From Conidiobolus incongruus B7586 (taxonomy: Eukaryota > Entomophthoromycota > Entomophthoromycetes > Entomophthorales > Conidiobolaceae): a stretch of DNA of 44,819 bases. This document shows positions 25,439-35,436 of the stretch, one piece after another. Where the stretch lies: the NCBI GenBank assembly GCA_000697335.1, contig JNEM01012736.1, positions 1 to 44,819 on the forward strand, in the 5' to 3' direction. How positions within the stretch are numbered: the stretch's first letter is position 1; every line of letters starts with the position of its first letter. The notes under the pieces were generated by a model. The model made no database searches and had not been told where the DNA came from. It saw only the letters and a program-made list of their open reading frames with translations. A program made the translations under genes and the position numbers.

Positions 25439-27736
25439 TTAAGCTTGTTCGCGGAAGTACTTGGCGACGGCAGTCAAGTTACGAAGCGAGGCTTCGGTTT
25501 CAGTCCAGCCACGGGTCTTGAGACCACAGTCGGGATTGATCCAAAGGAGATCCTTTGGAAGGTAGTTCAATAATTGAGTAACACGATCCTTCATTTCTTC
25601 AACAGAAGGGACACGAGGAGAGTGAATATCGTAGAGACCGGGACCAATTTCGTTAGTGTAAGAATGTTGCTCGAAAGCACTCAAAAGCTTGAGATCAGAT
25701 TTGGAGTTTTCGATGGTAATGACATCAGCATCCATACGCTTGATGGCAGGGAAGATGTCGTTGAAGTCAGAGTAGCACATGTGGGTGTGGATTTGAGTGA
25801 CATCTTCAACACCAGTGGAGGAGAGTAAGAAGGCATCGACAGCCCATTGGAGGTAGTTTTCCCAGTCAACGTGACGGAGAGGTAAACCTTCACGAATGGC
25901 GGGTTCGTCAATTTGGATGACGGGGATGCCAGCCTTTTCCAAATCGACGACTTCGTCACGAATAGCTAAAGCCAATTGGAAGGCAGTGTCCTTACGAGGT
26001 TGATCGTCACGGACGAAAGACCATTGGAGACAGGTGATGGGACCAGTCAACATACCTTTCATGGGGCGGTTGGTGAGAGATTGAGCATATTGAGACCAGT
26101 AAACGGTGATAGGGCGAGAGCGAGAGACATCACCGAAAATGATGGGGGGCTTGACACCACGAGAACCGTAGGATTGAACCCAACCGTTTTGAGTGAAAAC
26201 GTGGCCTTCAAAGTTTTCACCAAAGAATTCAACCATATCGTTACGTTCGAATTCACCATGTACAAGGACGGAAATGTCGATTTCTTCTTGGAAGCGGACG
26301 CACTTTTCGGTTTCCTTCTTAATGAATTGATCGTATTCTTCAGCAGTCCATTCGCCCTTCTTCAATTTGGAACGAGCCAAACGAACTTCCTTGGTTTGAG
26401 GGAAGGAGCCGACAGTGGTAGTAGGGAACTTGGGAAGGTTGAGCTTCTTGCGTTGTTGTTCTTGACGAACGGGGAAGGGGGATTTACGCTTCAAGTCATC
26501 AGCAGTAACATTCTTGACACGGTCCTTAACTTCAGGGCGGTGAATACGAGGAGAGGTCTTACGAGCATTGATGGAAGCAGCGTTGGCATCCAATTCAGCT
26601 TTAACAGATTCAACACCGTTGTTAAGAGCCTTGGCAATGGTGGAGATTTCCTTGACCTTTTCAACGGAAAAGGAGAGCCAGTCGAGGATTTCTTTGTCTA
26701 ATTTGGTTTCACCTTCAATAGAGTGAGGAGTGTGTAAAAGAGAGCTAGAGGGAGCAATGATGACACGATCAGAACCCAAAGCATCAACAACCTTCTTGGC
26801 AACTTGGAGGGCAGCATTGAGATCAGCCTTCCAGATGTTACGACCGTTGATTAAACCAAGGGAGAGAGAAATGTGGCTGGGGAGAATAGGCAAAATTTGG
26901 TCCAATTGTCCAGGGGCACGAACCAAATCTAAATGGATGGCGTGGATAGGCAATTGAGTCAAGAAAGTGATGTTGTCACCAATGCGTTCGAAGAAGGTAG
27001 TGACAGTGATCTTAAGGTTGTACTTGCTCAAAGCTTCGTAAGCTTGCTTGTAGGATTGAGCAAGGGAAGCAGGCTGATCTAAGACGAGAACAGGTTCATC
27101 CAATTGAACGTGCTTAACACCAGCTTCAGATAATTTGGCAAAGAGAGTTTCATAGACAGGAATAAGCTTGTCCAAAAGGGAAATGAGTTCAAAATGTTCA
27201 CCCTTGGCTTGCTTACCTAATAAAAGGAAGGAAATGGGACCCAAAATAACGGGACGAGTTTCAATGCCCAAAGCCTTGGCTTCTAAATATTCATCAACAG
27301 GCTTAGTATTAGCTAAAGTGAAAGTTTGATTGGCTTTAAATTGAGGAACAATGTAGTGGTAATTGGTATCAAACCATTTCTTCATTTCTTGAGCGGGAAC
27401 ATCAACAGCGGGAGCAGATTCAGTAGCTTGGCGTTGAAGACCACGACCCATAGCAAAGAAAGTTTCTAAACCAGGCTTTAAATGAGAGTATAAATCAGGA
27501 ATAACACCAAAGGTGTTGGAAGCATCTAAAACATGATCGTAGAAAGAGAAATCATTGGAGGGAATGAAGTCCAAACCAGCATCCTTTTGGATCTTCCAGT
27601 GGGCAGCTCTCAATTGCTTAGCACCATCTTGGAGCTCTTGCTCAGAGACCTTACCGGCCCAGTAGGCTTCAACAAGCTTTTTCAATTCACGGTTAGCACC
27701 GAATCTGGGAAATCCTAAGTTAGAAGAGTAGACCAT
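25439..27736 (-). CDS. MET6: 5-methyltetrahydropteroyltriglutamate-homocysteine methyltransferase (cobalamin-independent methionine synthase)
   Basis: One uninterrupted exon of 765 residues, the normal length of MetE/Met6. The enzyme moves the methyl group of 5-methyltetrahydropteroyl-polyglutamate to homocysteine to make methionine in the cytosol. The N-terminal barrel starts at once with LGFPRFGANRELKK. The C-terminal catalytic barrel begins near residue 435 (FPTTTVGSFPQTKEVRLAR). The zinc ligands can be placed: His652 and Cys654 in HTHMCYSDFND, Glu676 in ITIEN and Cys737 in NPDCGLKTRGW. The segment MLTGPITCLQWSFVRDDQPR is also intact. The gene has roughly half G+C, against about a fifth in the flanks, and strongly prefers GCC, GTC, AAG and similar codons, which suggests high expression. 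It has no intron, unlike most neighbours. Its composition also creates long antisense open frames, which are artefacts. Confidence 0.98.
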   Translation of the reverse strand: MVYSSNLGFPRFGANRELKKLVEAYWAGKVSEQELQDGAKQLRAAHWKIQKDAGLDFIPSNDFSFYDHVLDASNTFGVIPDLYSHLKPGLETFFAMGRGLQRQATESAPAVDVPAQEMKKWFDTNYHYIVPQFKANQTFTLANTKPVDEYLEAKALGIETRPVILGPISFLLLGKQAKGEHFELISLLDKLIPVYETLFAKLSEAGVKHVQLDEPVLVLDQPASLAQSYKQAYEALSKYNLKITVTTFFERIGDNITFLTQLPIHAIHLDLVRAPGQLDQILPILPSHISLSLGLINGRNIWKADLNAALQVAKKVVDALGSDRVIIAPSSSLLHTPHSIEGETKLDKEILDWLSFSVEKVKEISTIAKALNNGVESVKAELDANAASINARKTSPRIHRPEVKDRVKNVTADDLKRKSPFPVRQEQQRKKLNLPKFPTTTVGSFPQTKEVRLARSKLKKGEWTAEEYDQFIKKETEKCVRFQEEIDISVLVHGEFERNDMVEFFGENFEGHVFTQNGWVQSYGSRGVKPPIIFGDVSRSRPITVYWSQYAQSLTNRPMKGMLTGPITCLQWSFVRDDQPRKDTAFQLALAIRDEVVDLEKAGIPVIQIDEPAIREGLPLRHVDWENYLQWAVDAFLLSSTGVEDVTQIHTHMCYSDFNDIFPAIKRMDADVITIENSKSDLKLLSAFEQHSYTNEIGPGLYDIHSPRVPSVEEMKDRVTQLLNYLPKDLLWINPDCGLKTRGWTETEASLRNLTAVAKYFREQA

Positions 27737-28072
27737 AGCGTGAAAATAAATAGATTATAGTTATTTGTAATTTTATCCTTAACAGCACTGATAAGAGAAC
27801 ATTCCAAAGCCCTTATATAATTATTAAAGTGGCATTTAGCATGTGTAGGAGCTAAGTGATAGGGGTGATCCATCAATCTTACTGGTTCAATTCGCAATTT
27901 TCGATGACGTCTTTGAAGAATAGCCAAATTCACTTCCTATTCATCAAATTAATGTTTAAGCAATGACGTGCTAGAAATAATATTGGTCTGAATTTACCAA
28001 TCAATTGAGTTACACGAAATTGTGACTTGATTGCACCATCACTATAATTTCTGTTTAAAAACTAGAACCAAT
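27737..28072 (-). promoter_or_regulatory. MET6 promoter: TATA box, two TGACGT half-sites, CCAAT
   Basis: Read on the minus strand, TATATAAG (27812-27819) lies about 75 nt before the start codon. The plus strand has TGACGT at 27905-27910 and again at 27964-27969; the first extends to TGACGTC, seven of eight bases of the ATF/CREB palindrome. A CCAAT word lies at 28068-28072. Amino-acid biosynthesis genes in fungi are commonly driven by bZIP factors (Gcn4, Met4 and relatives), so paired bZIP-like half-sites would make sense. I see no CACGTG (Cbf1) site. The spacing and role are inferred. Confidence 0.4.
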
Positions 28073-29001
28073 CAGATTTCCACCTGATGAAATTTATAGA
28101 TTTGCAATATGCCTAAGCTTTTACTAAATGTAATAAAATTACACTTATGACGATGTATCCATATATGGCAGTTATTATTTATTGCACTATCATCATTTTT
28201 TTTCAAATCTTCACATGGTATGAAACTATCCATATTTCATTCAGGTAAGCTTGAATTAAACAGTCATAGATTTTCTAAATTAATCTTATTAAATCTGAAA
28301 AAATTAAATTATTAATTAATTTTTTAGTTGAATAATAAAACTAAAAGTTCTGATTTTATTTCTATTATTCGAAATGCTATCTAGAATATAAAATCACGTA
28401 ATAGTGAGAAAAAATTTTAATATGTTTATATATCTTATTTATACATTCAAAAAAATTATGAATTATGTTATTTTTTATCAAAAGCATAATTATCTTGAAT
28501 CCTTATTTAAGATCAAATTATTGTTTAAACTAATTAAATACAAAATTGAAATATTTATATTAAACTGGTCAATTTATATCTAACATATAAGAGCTAAAAT
28601 TATTTTTATTATTGTTAAATAACTGATTTTGATTTGATAGTTTTATTAGATATAAATAAAACTATTACCAATTATTTAATTTGTAAAGTATTGTGATATA
28701 TAACTGTTTATAAGATTTAAATTTCATGTAAAAATAAAAATAAAAATAAAAAATTAATATTTCAAGGGTATGTTCTTTTTAAATGAAAATAATTTCCAAT
28801 TGAACTTCTAAACATTTGTATTAAATTTCAATTAATATTAAAATTAATTTAATATATTATTAATAATGATCAATTTAGTATTTGAGTAAATAGTGTAAGC
28901 TGTATATTAAATACTAAGAATTAATAAAAAAAATACAGAAATTTGTTTTAAAATTTATTTATTTAAAATATAATTAATAAAATTATATTTATTAATCAGA
29001 T
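28073..29001. other. A+T-rich intergenic region
   Basis: No gene is seen. A short AAAAT-type pentanucleotide run occurs near 28727-28752. Confidence 0.6.
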
Positions 29002-29645
29002 CTAACTATTATTGGTATTATCATTAGATTGTATTAATTCAATTGAATAACGTTGATTTTTCCATTCAATATACATTTCTTCAAAGTTAATCAGTGGTGA
29101 TAATTTAGTCAGAACTAGAGAAGATTTTACTAGAGCTCTTTGATGAAGAGGACTTTTCAAATCATAAGGTAGTGGATGATACACTCTTCCAGAACTAGTA
29201 CATACCGATAACTTATCTGGTTGGAATGGAATTTCAAAATTACCACCCCATTTTAAATGATCGTCTATTAACATGTCATTAATAATAAGTCTACAATAAT
29301 GATATTTATATAATACTCGAATCAATCAAATCATGAAAAACAATAGGACAATCCTCAACATTAATAAAATTCACTTCTTTACCACATAAGCTTAGATAGG
29401 GATAACCATTATCAAATCGATTATTAAATTGAATCCTCTTAAAGAAAAAAATTTAAAAATTGAATATCTTTAAAACAAGTTGTAAAATTTTTAGGTTTAG
29501 TCTCTTCTAAAAATAATTGACCATGGCAATCTATAAAATAAAAGTATTCCCTCTGATAATTTGAGGTTTTTATATGCTTTAATGAATAGAGGTATTTTTG
29601 AATTGGGCTTCAGAGTAGTTTGGAATGATGTTTAATTATTATCAT
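29002..29645 (-). pseudogene. UPF0598 (C8orf82/DUF4505 family) gene with two lesions
   Basis: The minus strand encodes a protein clearly related to human C8orf82: REYFYFIDCHGQLFLEETKP, NFTTCFKDIQFLNFF, YPYLSLCGKEVNFINVED, then WGGNFEIPFQPDKL and SSGRVYHPLP. A normal 52-nt intron (29265-29316) joins the two main exons, 29317-29645 and 29002-29264. Two faults remain. A run of seven T (minus strand, about 29448-29454) puts the frame one base out after the NFF of QFLNFF, where the family continues with FF and basic residues; six T would keep it open. An in-frame TGA also lies about ten codons after the only upstream ATG (29643-29645). That ATG sits inside the end of the neighbouring ORF. UPF0598 proteins are thought to be mitochondrial and have no assigned reaction. 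Either the gene is dying, or the T-run is an assembly error and the true first exon is missing. Confidence 0.75.
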
Positions 29646-30513
29646 TATTAGAATTAATCAAATTTCGAAACGTCCCTTGAGCTGGTGCTCTATGCCAATT
29701 AGGTTCACACTCCCACTCAGAGGACCATTCATACCCAACTTTGTGATTTTCCTTGTGATCGCCACAAGCGTTGATCCCTACAAGATCCAAGCGCAAGTCA
29801 ACTTTGTTTTCGATTACATCACCACTGAGCCACTTGGAATCAATTGGTCCAGTTCGAGCTTCGATGGAAGTGTAATTAAGCTGTTTAAGAGACTCTGCCA
29901 CTGAAGTTTTAGTTGACCCAAATTTAACAGGCTCTAAAAATCCAGACCCTGCGATAAATCCGACTCCTGACGTACCATGTATCCAATCATCACAAACCGT
30001 AAAACCAATCACTCCCCTGTTGAATTGCATATTGTCAATTATGCCCAACAGCCATAAAGAGAATGTGTTGTATGGCAACACAACATGCGAGCACCACCCA
30101 TAACAGCCCATTTGGATTATTAACCACTGGCATTCCTGATTTGTGTAGCAAGATCGTTTTTCAACAACCAGCCCAGTGCCGTGAACGAATCCAGTCAGAA
30201 ATTCCACAAGCTGGCTGTCATTCCAGCCAACGGTCGAGGTGCTGCTCTCCTCTTGTGGAGCTAGTTCCAACAACGCCTTAACCCTAGCCTTGACGACTGC
30301 TCGGTTGTCATGATGCAATTTGTAGATTAGCACAACCAACACCAAACAGAAGACCCCAATTCTCAATGTAGGTGGTCGAACAAATTGTTGTCCAGTACCA
30401 CTTAACCATCCATTATCTACGCTTATTAAAAAGTTTCTTGTTGTTTCAGATAACAACATAGAAGCATATAGAACTTTAATTGTTTGAATTAAGAAATTAA
30501 TGTTTTCGCTCAT
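29632..30513 (-). CDS. Intact orphan ORF, 293 residues, with one membrane segment; unknown
   Basis: The uninterrupted frame starts at 30513 and ends at 29632. A hydrophobic helix at about residues 50-66 (LRIGVFCLVLVVLIYKLH) suggests a single membrane anchor with a short N-terminal and a large C-terminal side. The C-terminal part has several Cys and many Trp and Gly, for example YTNQECQWLIIQMGCYGWC and IGFTVCDDWIHGTSGVGF. I recognise no family. Sampled lines are about 45-47% G+C, yet codons are unbiased, unlike MET6 where G+C reflects codon preference. The gene has no intron and overlaps the first codons of the disrupted UPF0598 gene by 14 nt. A TATA box lies 30 nt upstream. A recent arrival by transfer, or a captured element gene, would fit, but that is inference. 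Confidence 0.6.
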   Translation of the reverse strand: MSENINFLIQTIKVLYASMLLSETTRNFLISVDNGWLSGTGQQFVRPPTLRIGVFCLVLVVLIYKLHHDNRAVVKARVKALLELAPQEESSTSTVGWNDSQLVEFLTGFVHGTGLVVEKRSCYTNQECQWLIIQMGCYGWCSHVVLPYNTFSLWLLGIIDNMQFNRGVIGFTVCDDWIHGTSGVGFIAGSGFLEPVKFGSTKTSVAESLKQLNYTSIEARTGPIDSKWLSGDVIENKVDLRLDLVGINACGDHKENHKVGYEWSSEWECEPNWHRAPAQGTFRNLINSNNDNN

Positions 30514-30542
30514 TTTCTATTGTAGGCCCTTAGTCGAACGTC

Positions 30543-30619
30543 CTATATATAGAAAAATATCAATAATTGCTCGTTTTTAAAACAGAAAGATTTTATTATC
30601 AACCAAATTGTGTTGGTTG
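30543..30619 (-). promoter_or_regulatory. TATA box and inverted repeat upstream of the orphan ORF
   Basis: CTATATATAG (30543-30552) stands 30 nt from the start codon of the 293-residue ORF. Further upstream is a perfect 7-bp inverted repeat, CAACCAA (30600) and TTGGTTG (to 30619), around a 6-nt centre. An ACGTCA word lies at 30645-30650. The compact arrangement supports transcription of the ORF. Confidence 0.4.
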
Positions 30620-30650
30620 TAGTTGTTTTTGTTTTTATTTCGAAACGTCA

Positions 30651-31339
30651 GCAATCAGTCACCATTTATTTAATTATGTAATATGAGGTAATTAAGGAAT
30701 AATTATGGGATTATATTTAATTACATATATTCCATTTAACATTAAAAATCTTTTAGATTTATATCTCAAACACGATTATTAGATGATATATTTATTAAAT
30801 AAATTAAAATTATACTATAATTACATAATAATGATATCAAATTATTAGATTGTTTTAAATGATTTATTATAACTAATATTTCAAAAAAAATCAATTGATT
30901 AAATTTGAATATTTAAATTCATATAAGTATATTAGAACTTGATTTAATGTTTAAAATATTTTATATACTGCAATAATATAAATAAAATCAAATATATTTC
31001 ACTCAAGGAATAATATACAATTTATAAACAATATCTTATTATATATTATGGTTTCCATTTTACTTCTGTTGCAAACAGATTTATCAATTTATTCAATATG
31101 AGTGCTGTTTTGGATTTCAATCAATTTTTGTTCCAACTATATTTTTATTCTTCTATTATATAATAATACATAAATTAAAAGCTTATATTAGATTTAAATA
31201 TCATACTTGTAATTATATATATTATTTATATAATCTTTTTTCAATCAATATAAAATATAAATTTTTCTCTATTAATCAATTTTACTAATTAAATTTGGAT
31301 TTTATAAAGGAATTTGAATATTGTAAATTATATAATATT
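30651..31339. other. A+T-rich intergenic region
   Basis: Nothing recognisable, no coding frames of note. It separates the orphan ORF from the low-A+T island that follows. Confidence 0.6.
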
Positions 31340-31770
31340 GACGACCGTAAACGCGGGAGGAAGTAGTCTTTTAGAGCTTAAACGGGGAATCGCCAGTGGT
31401 AAATGATAGATTACCACAAAGTTAAGGGAAATTAAGGGGATTCACCAAATTAGGTGAAAATAGCTTACTGCGAATCGGGTTCTTCGAATAAAGTAAATAT
31501 CTCACGCTCGTCACGACTCAATACCTCTGTGAGTGTTACAAGAAAAACTTAGAGACTGGATACTTTTGAAAATGAAGATAGAAGAATGTGTTTATTAGTT
31601 TGCTTGTGGTAATCTTATATTAATTTCAATTGTGAATGTTCGTGAATGTGTAGGCCTTACAGGCAGAAAATGATAAATTTAACCAGTTCATGAAATAAGG
31701 CACTTCCAATGTGACTTCTTGTATCAGTGTGATAACCAGAGTTTCTTGAGTGATGGACACAATTATTTCC
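31340..31770. other. Low-A+T island with several hairpins: candidate structured RNA or relic
   Basis: An abrupt compositional island with no long frame on either strand. Within 31363-31560 the plus strand can form nested helices. GTGGTAA (31396-31402) pairs perfectly with TTACCAC (31411-31417), and TTCACC (31441) with GGTGAA (31453-31458). CGAA (31471) pairs with TTCG (31483), and CTCAC (31501) with GTGAG (31529-31533). A closing helix of AGTCTTTTAG (31365-31374) and CTTAGAGACT (31548-31557) pairs 9 of 10. I compared it by memory with RNase P, MRP, SRP, U1-U6 and group I introns and found no convincing match. The second half (31560-31770) has no clear structure. A decayed gene is the main alternative, since one frame reads protein-like at 31335-31400 before stops. 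Confidence 0.3.
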
Positions 31771-32985
31771 CATCAATATATATATATATCAATATTATCC
31801 TATCCATAATTTCTTTATTAAAGATAAGAATTATATTAATTAATATTTAAATTGTTTTAATTTTTAATCAAGTAATTATTAATCCATTGGTATATTAATA
31901 ATGCTTATATTATATTTTTAACAACTAAATTATTAATATTTTAATTGTGTAATAATGTATTAATTTGAAACTATAAATTTCATTGTATAACAATATTTTA
32001 AATAGAATAGAGCATCATAAATATTTATCTCTATTATATAATTTTTGTATAATATTGAAATTGATTAAATTTTCATTAAAATCTCAGTAAAAGTATTAGT
32101 CAAATTTAAATTAACATTATTATAAGTATATTATGATGGAATTAATATTATTCCTAAATATAATATATTAATATCAATTATAATTATTAATAGAATGATA
32201 TGTATTAAATTATATTTAAATGAAAATCTTATAGATAATTGATTTACAGGATCTACTCGATAGTTTACATTAATTTGGCTAATGTAATCTCAAAAATAAT
32301 AGATATAATTCAAAACATATGAAAATATATTCAAAATTATCATCATTATAAGAACAATTTATTTAAAATGCTATAATAAAAAGTTTGAATAGTTAAAACT
32401 CAACAAAATAAAATAAATCATTTATAAAAAATTTTTCTCAAATCACATATTTTATAGTTCAAATTTAAGGGACTTTAAAATTTTGATTTATTTTTTCGCT
32501 TGATTTTCAGAGGTTTACCTCAATTCAATTCAAAATTCAATTATATTTTGAAATCTTGCTTCATCTAAGATTTAAAATTAAATATGGATAATTAATTAAG
32601 GATATATGTGAAATCTTCGAATATAAAAAGACTTGTAGTTTAACAATTTGAGGTATTCTTTTTATTAAATATGTTATCATTATTATATTTAAAAATTAGC
32701 CAATAAACAATTTATAATTCACATTACTTGAGATGAATTTTACTAGGTTTTATTTCAAACAAATATGTTTATCAACTAGAGGAATAGTTATTTATATTGA
32801 ATAAAGGCTCACCTCATAAATTCTGGTCCTTTAGATCATCTTTAGCCATATATACTTTGCGCCACTTTCTTCGTTATAGCAGATATTTTGGTTTAATATG
32901 GTAAGCATTAAATTATTGCATCCATTCAAGGTCAGAGTTCAGCTTCTAAAAATTACCTTTCACTCAAAAGATCGTCATTGGATTA
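31771..32985. other. A+T-rich intergenic region
   Basis: No gene is seen. Towards 32.85-32.98 kb base composition starts to rise, which may be the worn 5' end of the hydrolase pseudogene. Confidence 0.55.
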
Positions 32986-33911
32986 TGATGTTGTCAAGAA
33001 CCTCATAAAAAAGGTATACATTGATGATACTTAGAACAATCAAGCGGCCAATTGATCCAAGTCTAAATATTTGGAAGTTGAATGTGTAATCACAAATCAT
33101 CTAACCTTGTCATATAAAAGCAATGCGATTTTTTTGTACATTTAGAAATTGCAATATCTTTGAATACTTCGGCACTTATAAGGAAGAAGTGGAAAAGCTC
33201 GCTCGGCCCTCAAATTTGGTAGTGTTCCGCGCTGAGTATGGACTAACTCCAGAGTAATCTGCTCCATACCAATTGGAAGATGTATTATCTCAAATCATTT
33301 TCTAAACGCCCCCGGTAAATGAGCAAAATCATTATGAAAGGGGATTTTCGGTGAACTTGAATCAGGCTTTTGTCTCTGAAGTAAATGTTGGTGCTAATCC
33401 CTCAAGCTCTTTGATTCATTTTATGGGAGATAATAACATTGGAAAATTTACTGAAGCTCTGTTATACCCTCTTTGGTAAGATGTCACTTCATCCCAACTC
33501 CCTTATGTTGAATGTGTTCATAATAACTTACTGTCTAGCGATATTGCATTTATCATGGCTTACTTTGGATCGCCTGAAGATTTTCCAGAAGAGATACCCA
33601 AGAGAGGAGATGAATATGCTCCATTAAAATATATTGACTCTCCTGTTTTCAATCCCTTGTGTGACCTCAATTTCTGCGATTTACCATCAATGTTGATGGT
33701 TGCAGGTGAAGCAGAAGTGTTCACTGATGAAACACTACTCTATTGCAAATTAATCAATTCTATCCATTCTGAAAAAAATTATAATTCCCAAACTCATCAT
33801 CTGCTATTCATCTTTATCAAGATACGTTGCATGTATTCCACATGATATTACCAGAATTTGTAGGTAGTTTTCTTCTGAAGAGCAAGTCATTTTGTCAGAT
33901 AATACTTTAAT
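32986..33911 (+). pseudogene. Decayed alpha/beta-hydrolase (AB_hydrolase_3, steryl-acetyl-hydrolase-like), copy 1
   Basis: Family signatures survive in shifting frames of the plus strand. They are VVFRAEYGLTPE then APYQLEDVL at about 33220-33290, SSLIHFMGDNNIGKF at 33405-33450, YIDSPVFNPLCDLNFCDLP near 33630-33690 and MLMVAGEAEVFTDETLLY just after. The last is DTLHVFHMILPEFV near 33820-33860, which carries the expected catalytic His. Intact relatives have HGGG, GDSAG, an Asp in the GDAEVLRDE-type motif and His near the end. Here the HGGG and GDSAG region is worn beyond recognition and many stops and shifts intervene, so no functional product is possible. A similar but separately decayed copy lies 1.5 kb downstream. 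Members are esterases or lipases of varied substrate, so the old substrate cannot be inferred. Confidence 0.8.
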
Positions 33912-35420
33912 ACTAAATTCCAATAATTTGAAGGAATGCAGAAAGCATATCCAATTATCACTCAATTTATTTTCAAAGAAGTCACCAAGGATTAATTGAT
34001 CACAAGTGAACCAATTCATGTATTTTAAATCTCAATCAGCAACTCTTGCAATTCTCACTTGGGAATTACATCAATAACCCATTCAAATTAAATCACTCTG
34101 TTATTTAAATACCATGGAAATAAGTGATTTTAAGGTTTTTTTATAAACTATGGTTTTATATTAGTATTATATCCAAAATAATGGTATCAATTAAGTAACT
34201 TTGAGAATATATATTTTATGTAATTTACTTGTAATATTAAAAATATAATAAATTTCCAAACTCAGTAATGCTATTAAATGATTTACAAAAATATATTATA
34301 ATTTATTTAATTAATTAGTTTATCTTATCCATTTATTTTTAAAAATAGTTTATAAATCAATATATTTTCTATATATTTTTGATATTTAAGTTTTGATTAA
34401 ACTTTATTAGAAATTTGATACTTAAAATATAATCAAATTCAACAATTTAGTTAGTTGAGATATTCTTAATATAATATGAAAAATTATATTTAATTATTAT
34501 ATTTTGAGAACATTGCAATAGCTTTTAGTCATTATCATTTCAAGTTTTTAATATTTTTAATATTTCTTTCAATATTAATTAATTAATTTTATAATTTTAA
34601 ATTTTTGATCAAAAGAATAATTTCTTATTAATTATAAATCAATAAATTTATATTCTTATATAAATTAAAACTATATAAAACTATTAAAATTAATTATATT
34701 CAAATTTAAAAATTGAAATTTGAAATTAAAATGGTTATTATATAAATCTTGAAATTTTTTTAATTTTGTATACCTTAATATTTAGCATTATTATCCTATA
34801 CTGAGCCAATATTATATTTAATTCATTAAATTTTTATATTAAGAAAAATAATGAAAAAGTTAGCAATTAAGCAATTGAGAAATTGAATACTTTCAAAATT
34901 AAATCATAAACTGCTTTAATATTATTTTTGAAAAAAATATATTATAGTCAAACTTTGAATAAAATCAACTACTTTATAATTTTAATTTAATATATTGCTT
35001 GAATAAATAGTTATGAATAAAATTTAAAATATTATAATTAAATGGATATTAATTTTAATTATTTTTTCTAGTATTTTAAGTGTTGGAAATTATATTTTAT
35101 TTAATTATAAATATATAATAAATTTAGTTAAGGTCCAAATCATTGTCATTATTCATATAAATTTAATTCAATTAATAATTGTTTAAGATATAATTATAAT
35201 ATATATTTAAAAAAGAAGTTTTTCAATCTTATTGATATAATAATATTTTCAATTTTTTTCAATACTATTTTTAACCTTTAAGTTTATCAAATATTTAATT
35301 AATTATATCAAAGTTACCTCAAAATAAATATATGTAAATTCATTGAAAACTAATCAATTTAATTTGCCAATAAAGTTATTGGGTTTTCCAATTACTGGAA
35401 TAATATTGTATTTAATTAGG
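33912..35420. other. A+T-rich spacer between the two hydrolase relics
   Basis: Nothing recognisable beyond very A/T-rich DNA. Confidence 0.6.
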
Positions 35421-35436
35421 AGTACCTAATCGATCC

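Noticed and set aside
25976-26701. Open frame of 241 codons on the plus strand inside MET6
   Set aside because: It is an antisense shadow of a G+C-rich, codon-biased gene. MET6 on the other strand is a complete, certain enzyme.
29632-30513. The orphan ORF as an extension or first exon of the UPF0598 gene
   Set aside because: It has its own stop, its own start with a TATA box, and a different frame and composition. No splice site joins it to the UPF0598 reading frame.
31340-31560. RNase P or RNase MRP RNA in the hairpin island
   Set aside because: There are faint echoes of the CR-I and CR-V core (GGAGGAAG; ACAAGAAAAACTTA), but they do not pair as a P4 helix should without a large bulge, so the identity is not supported.
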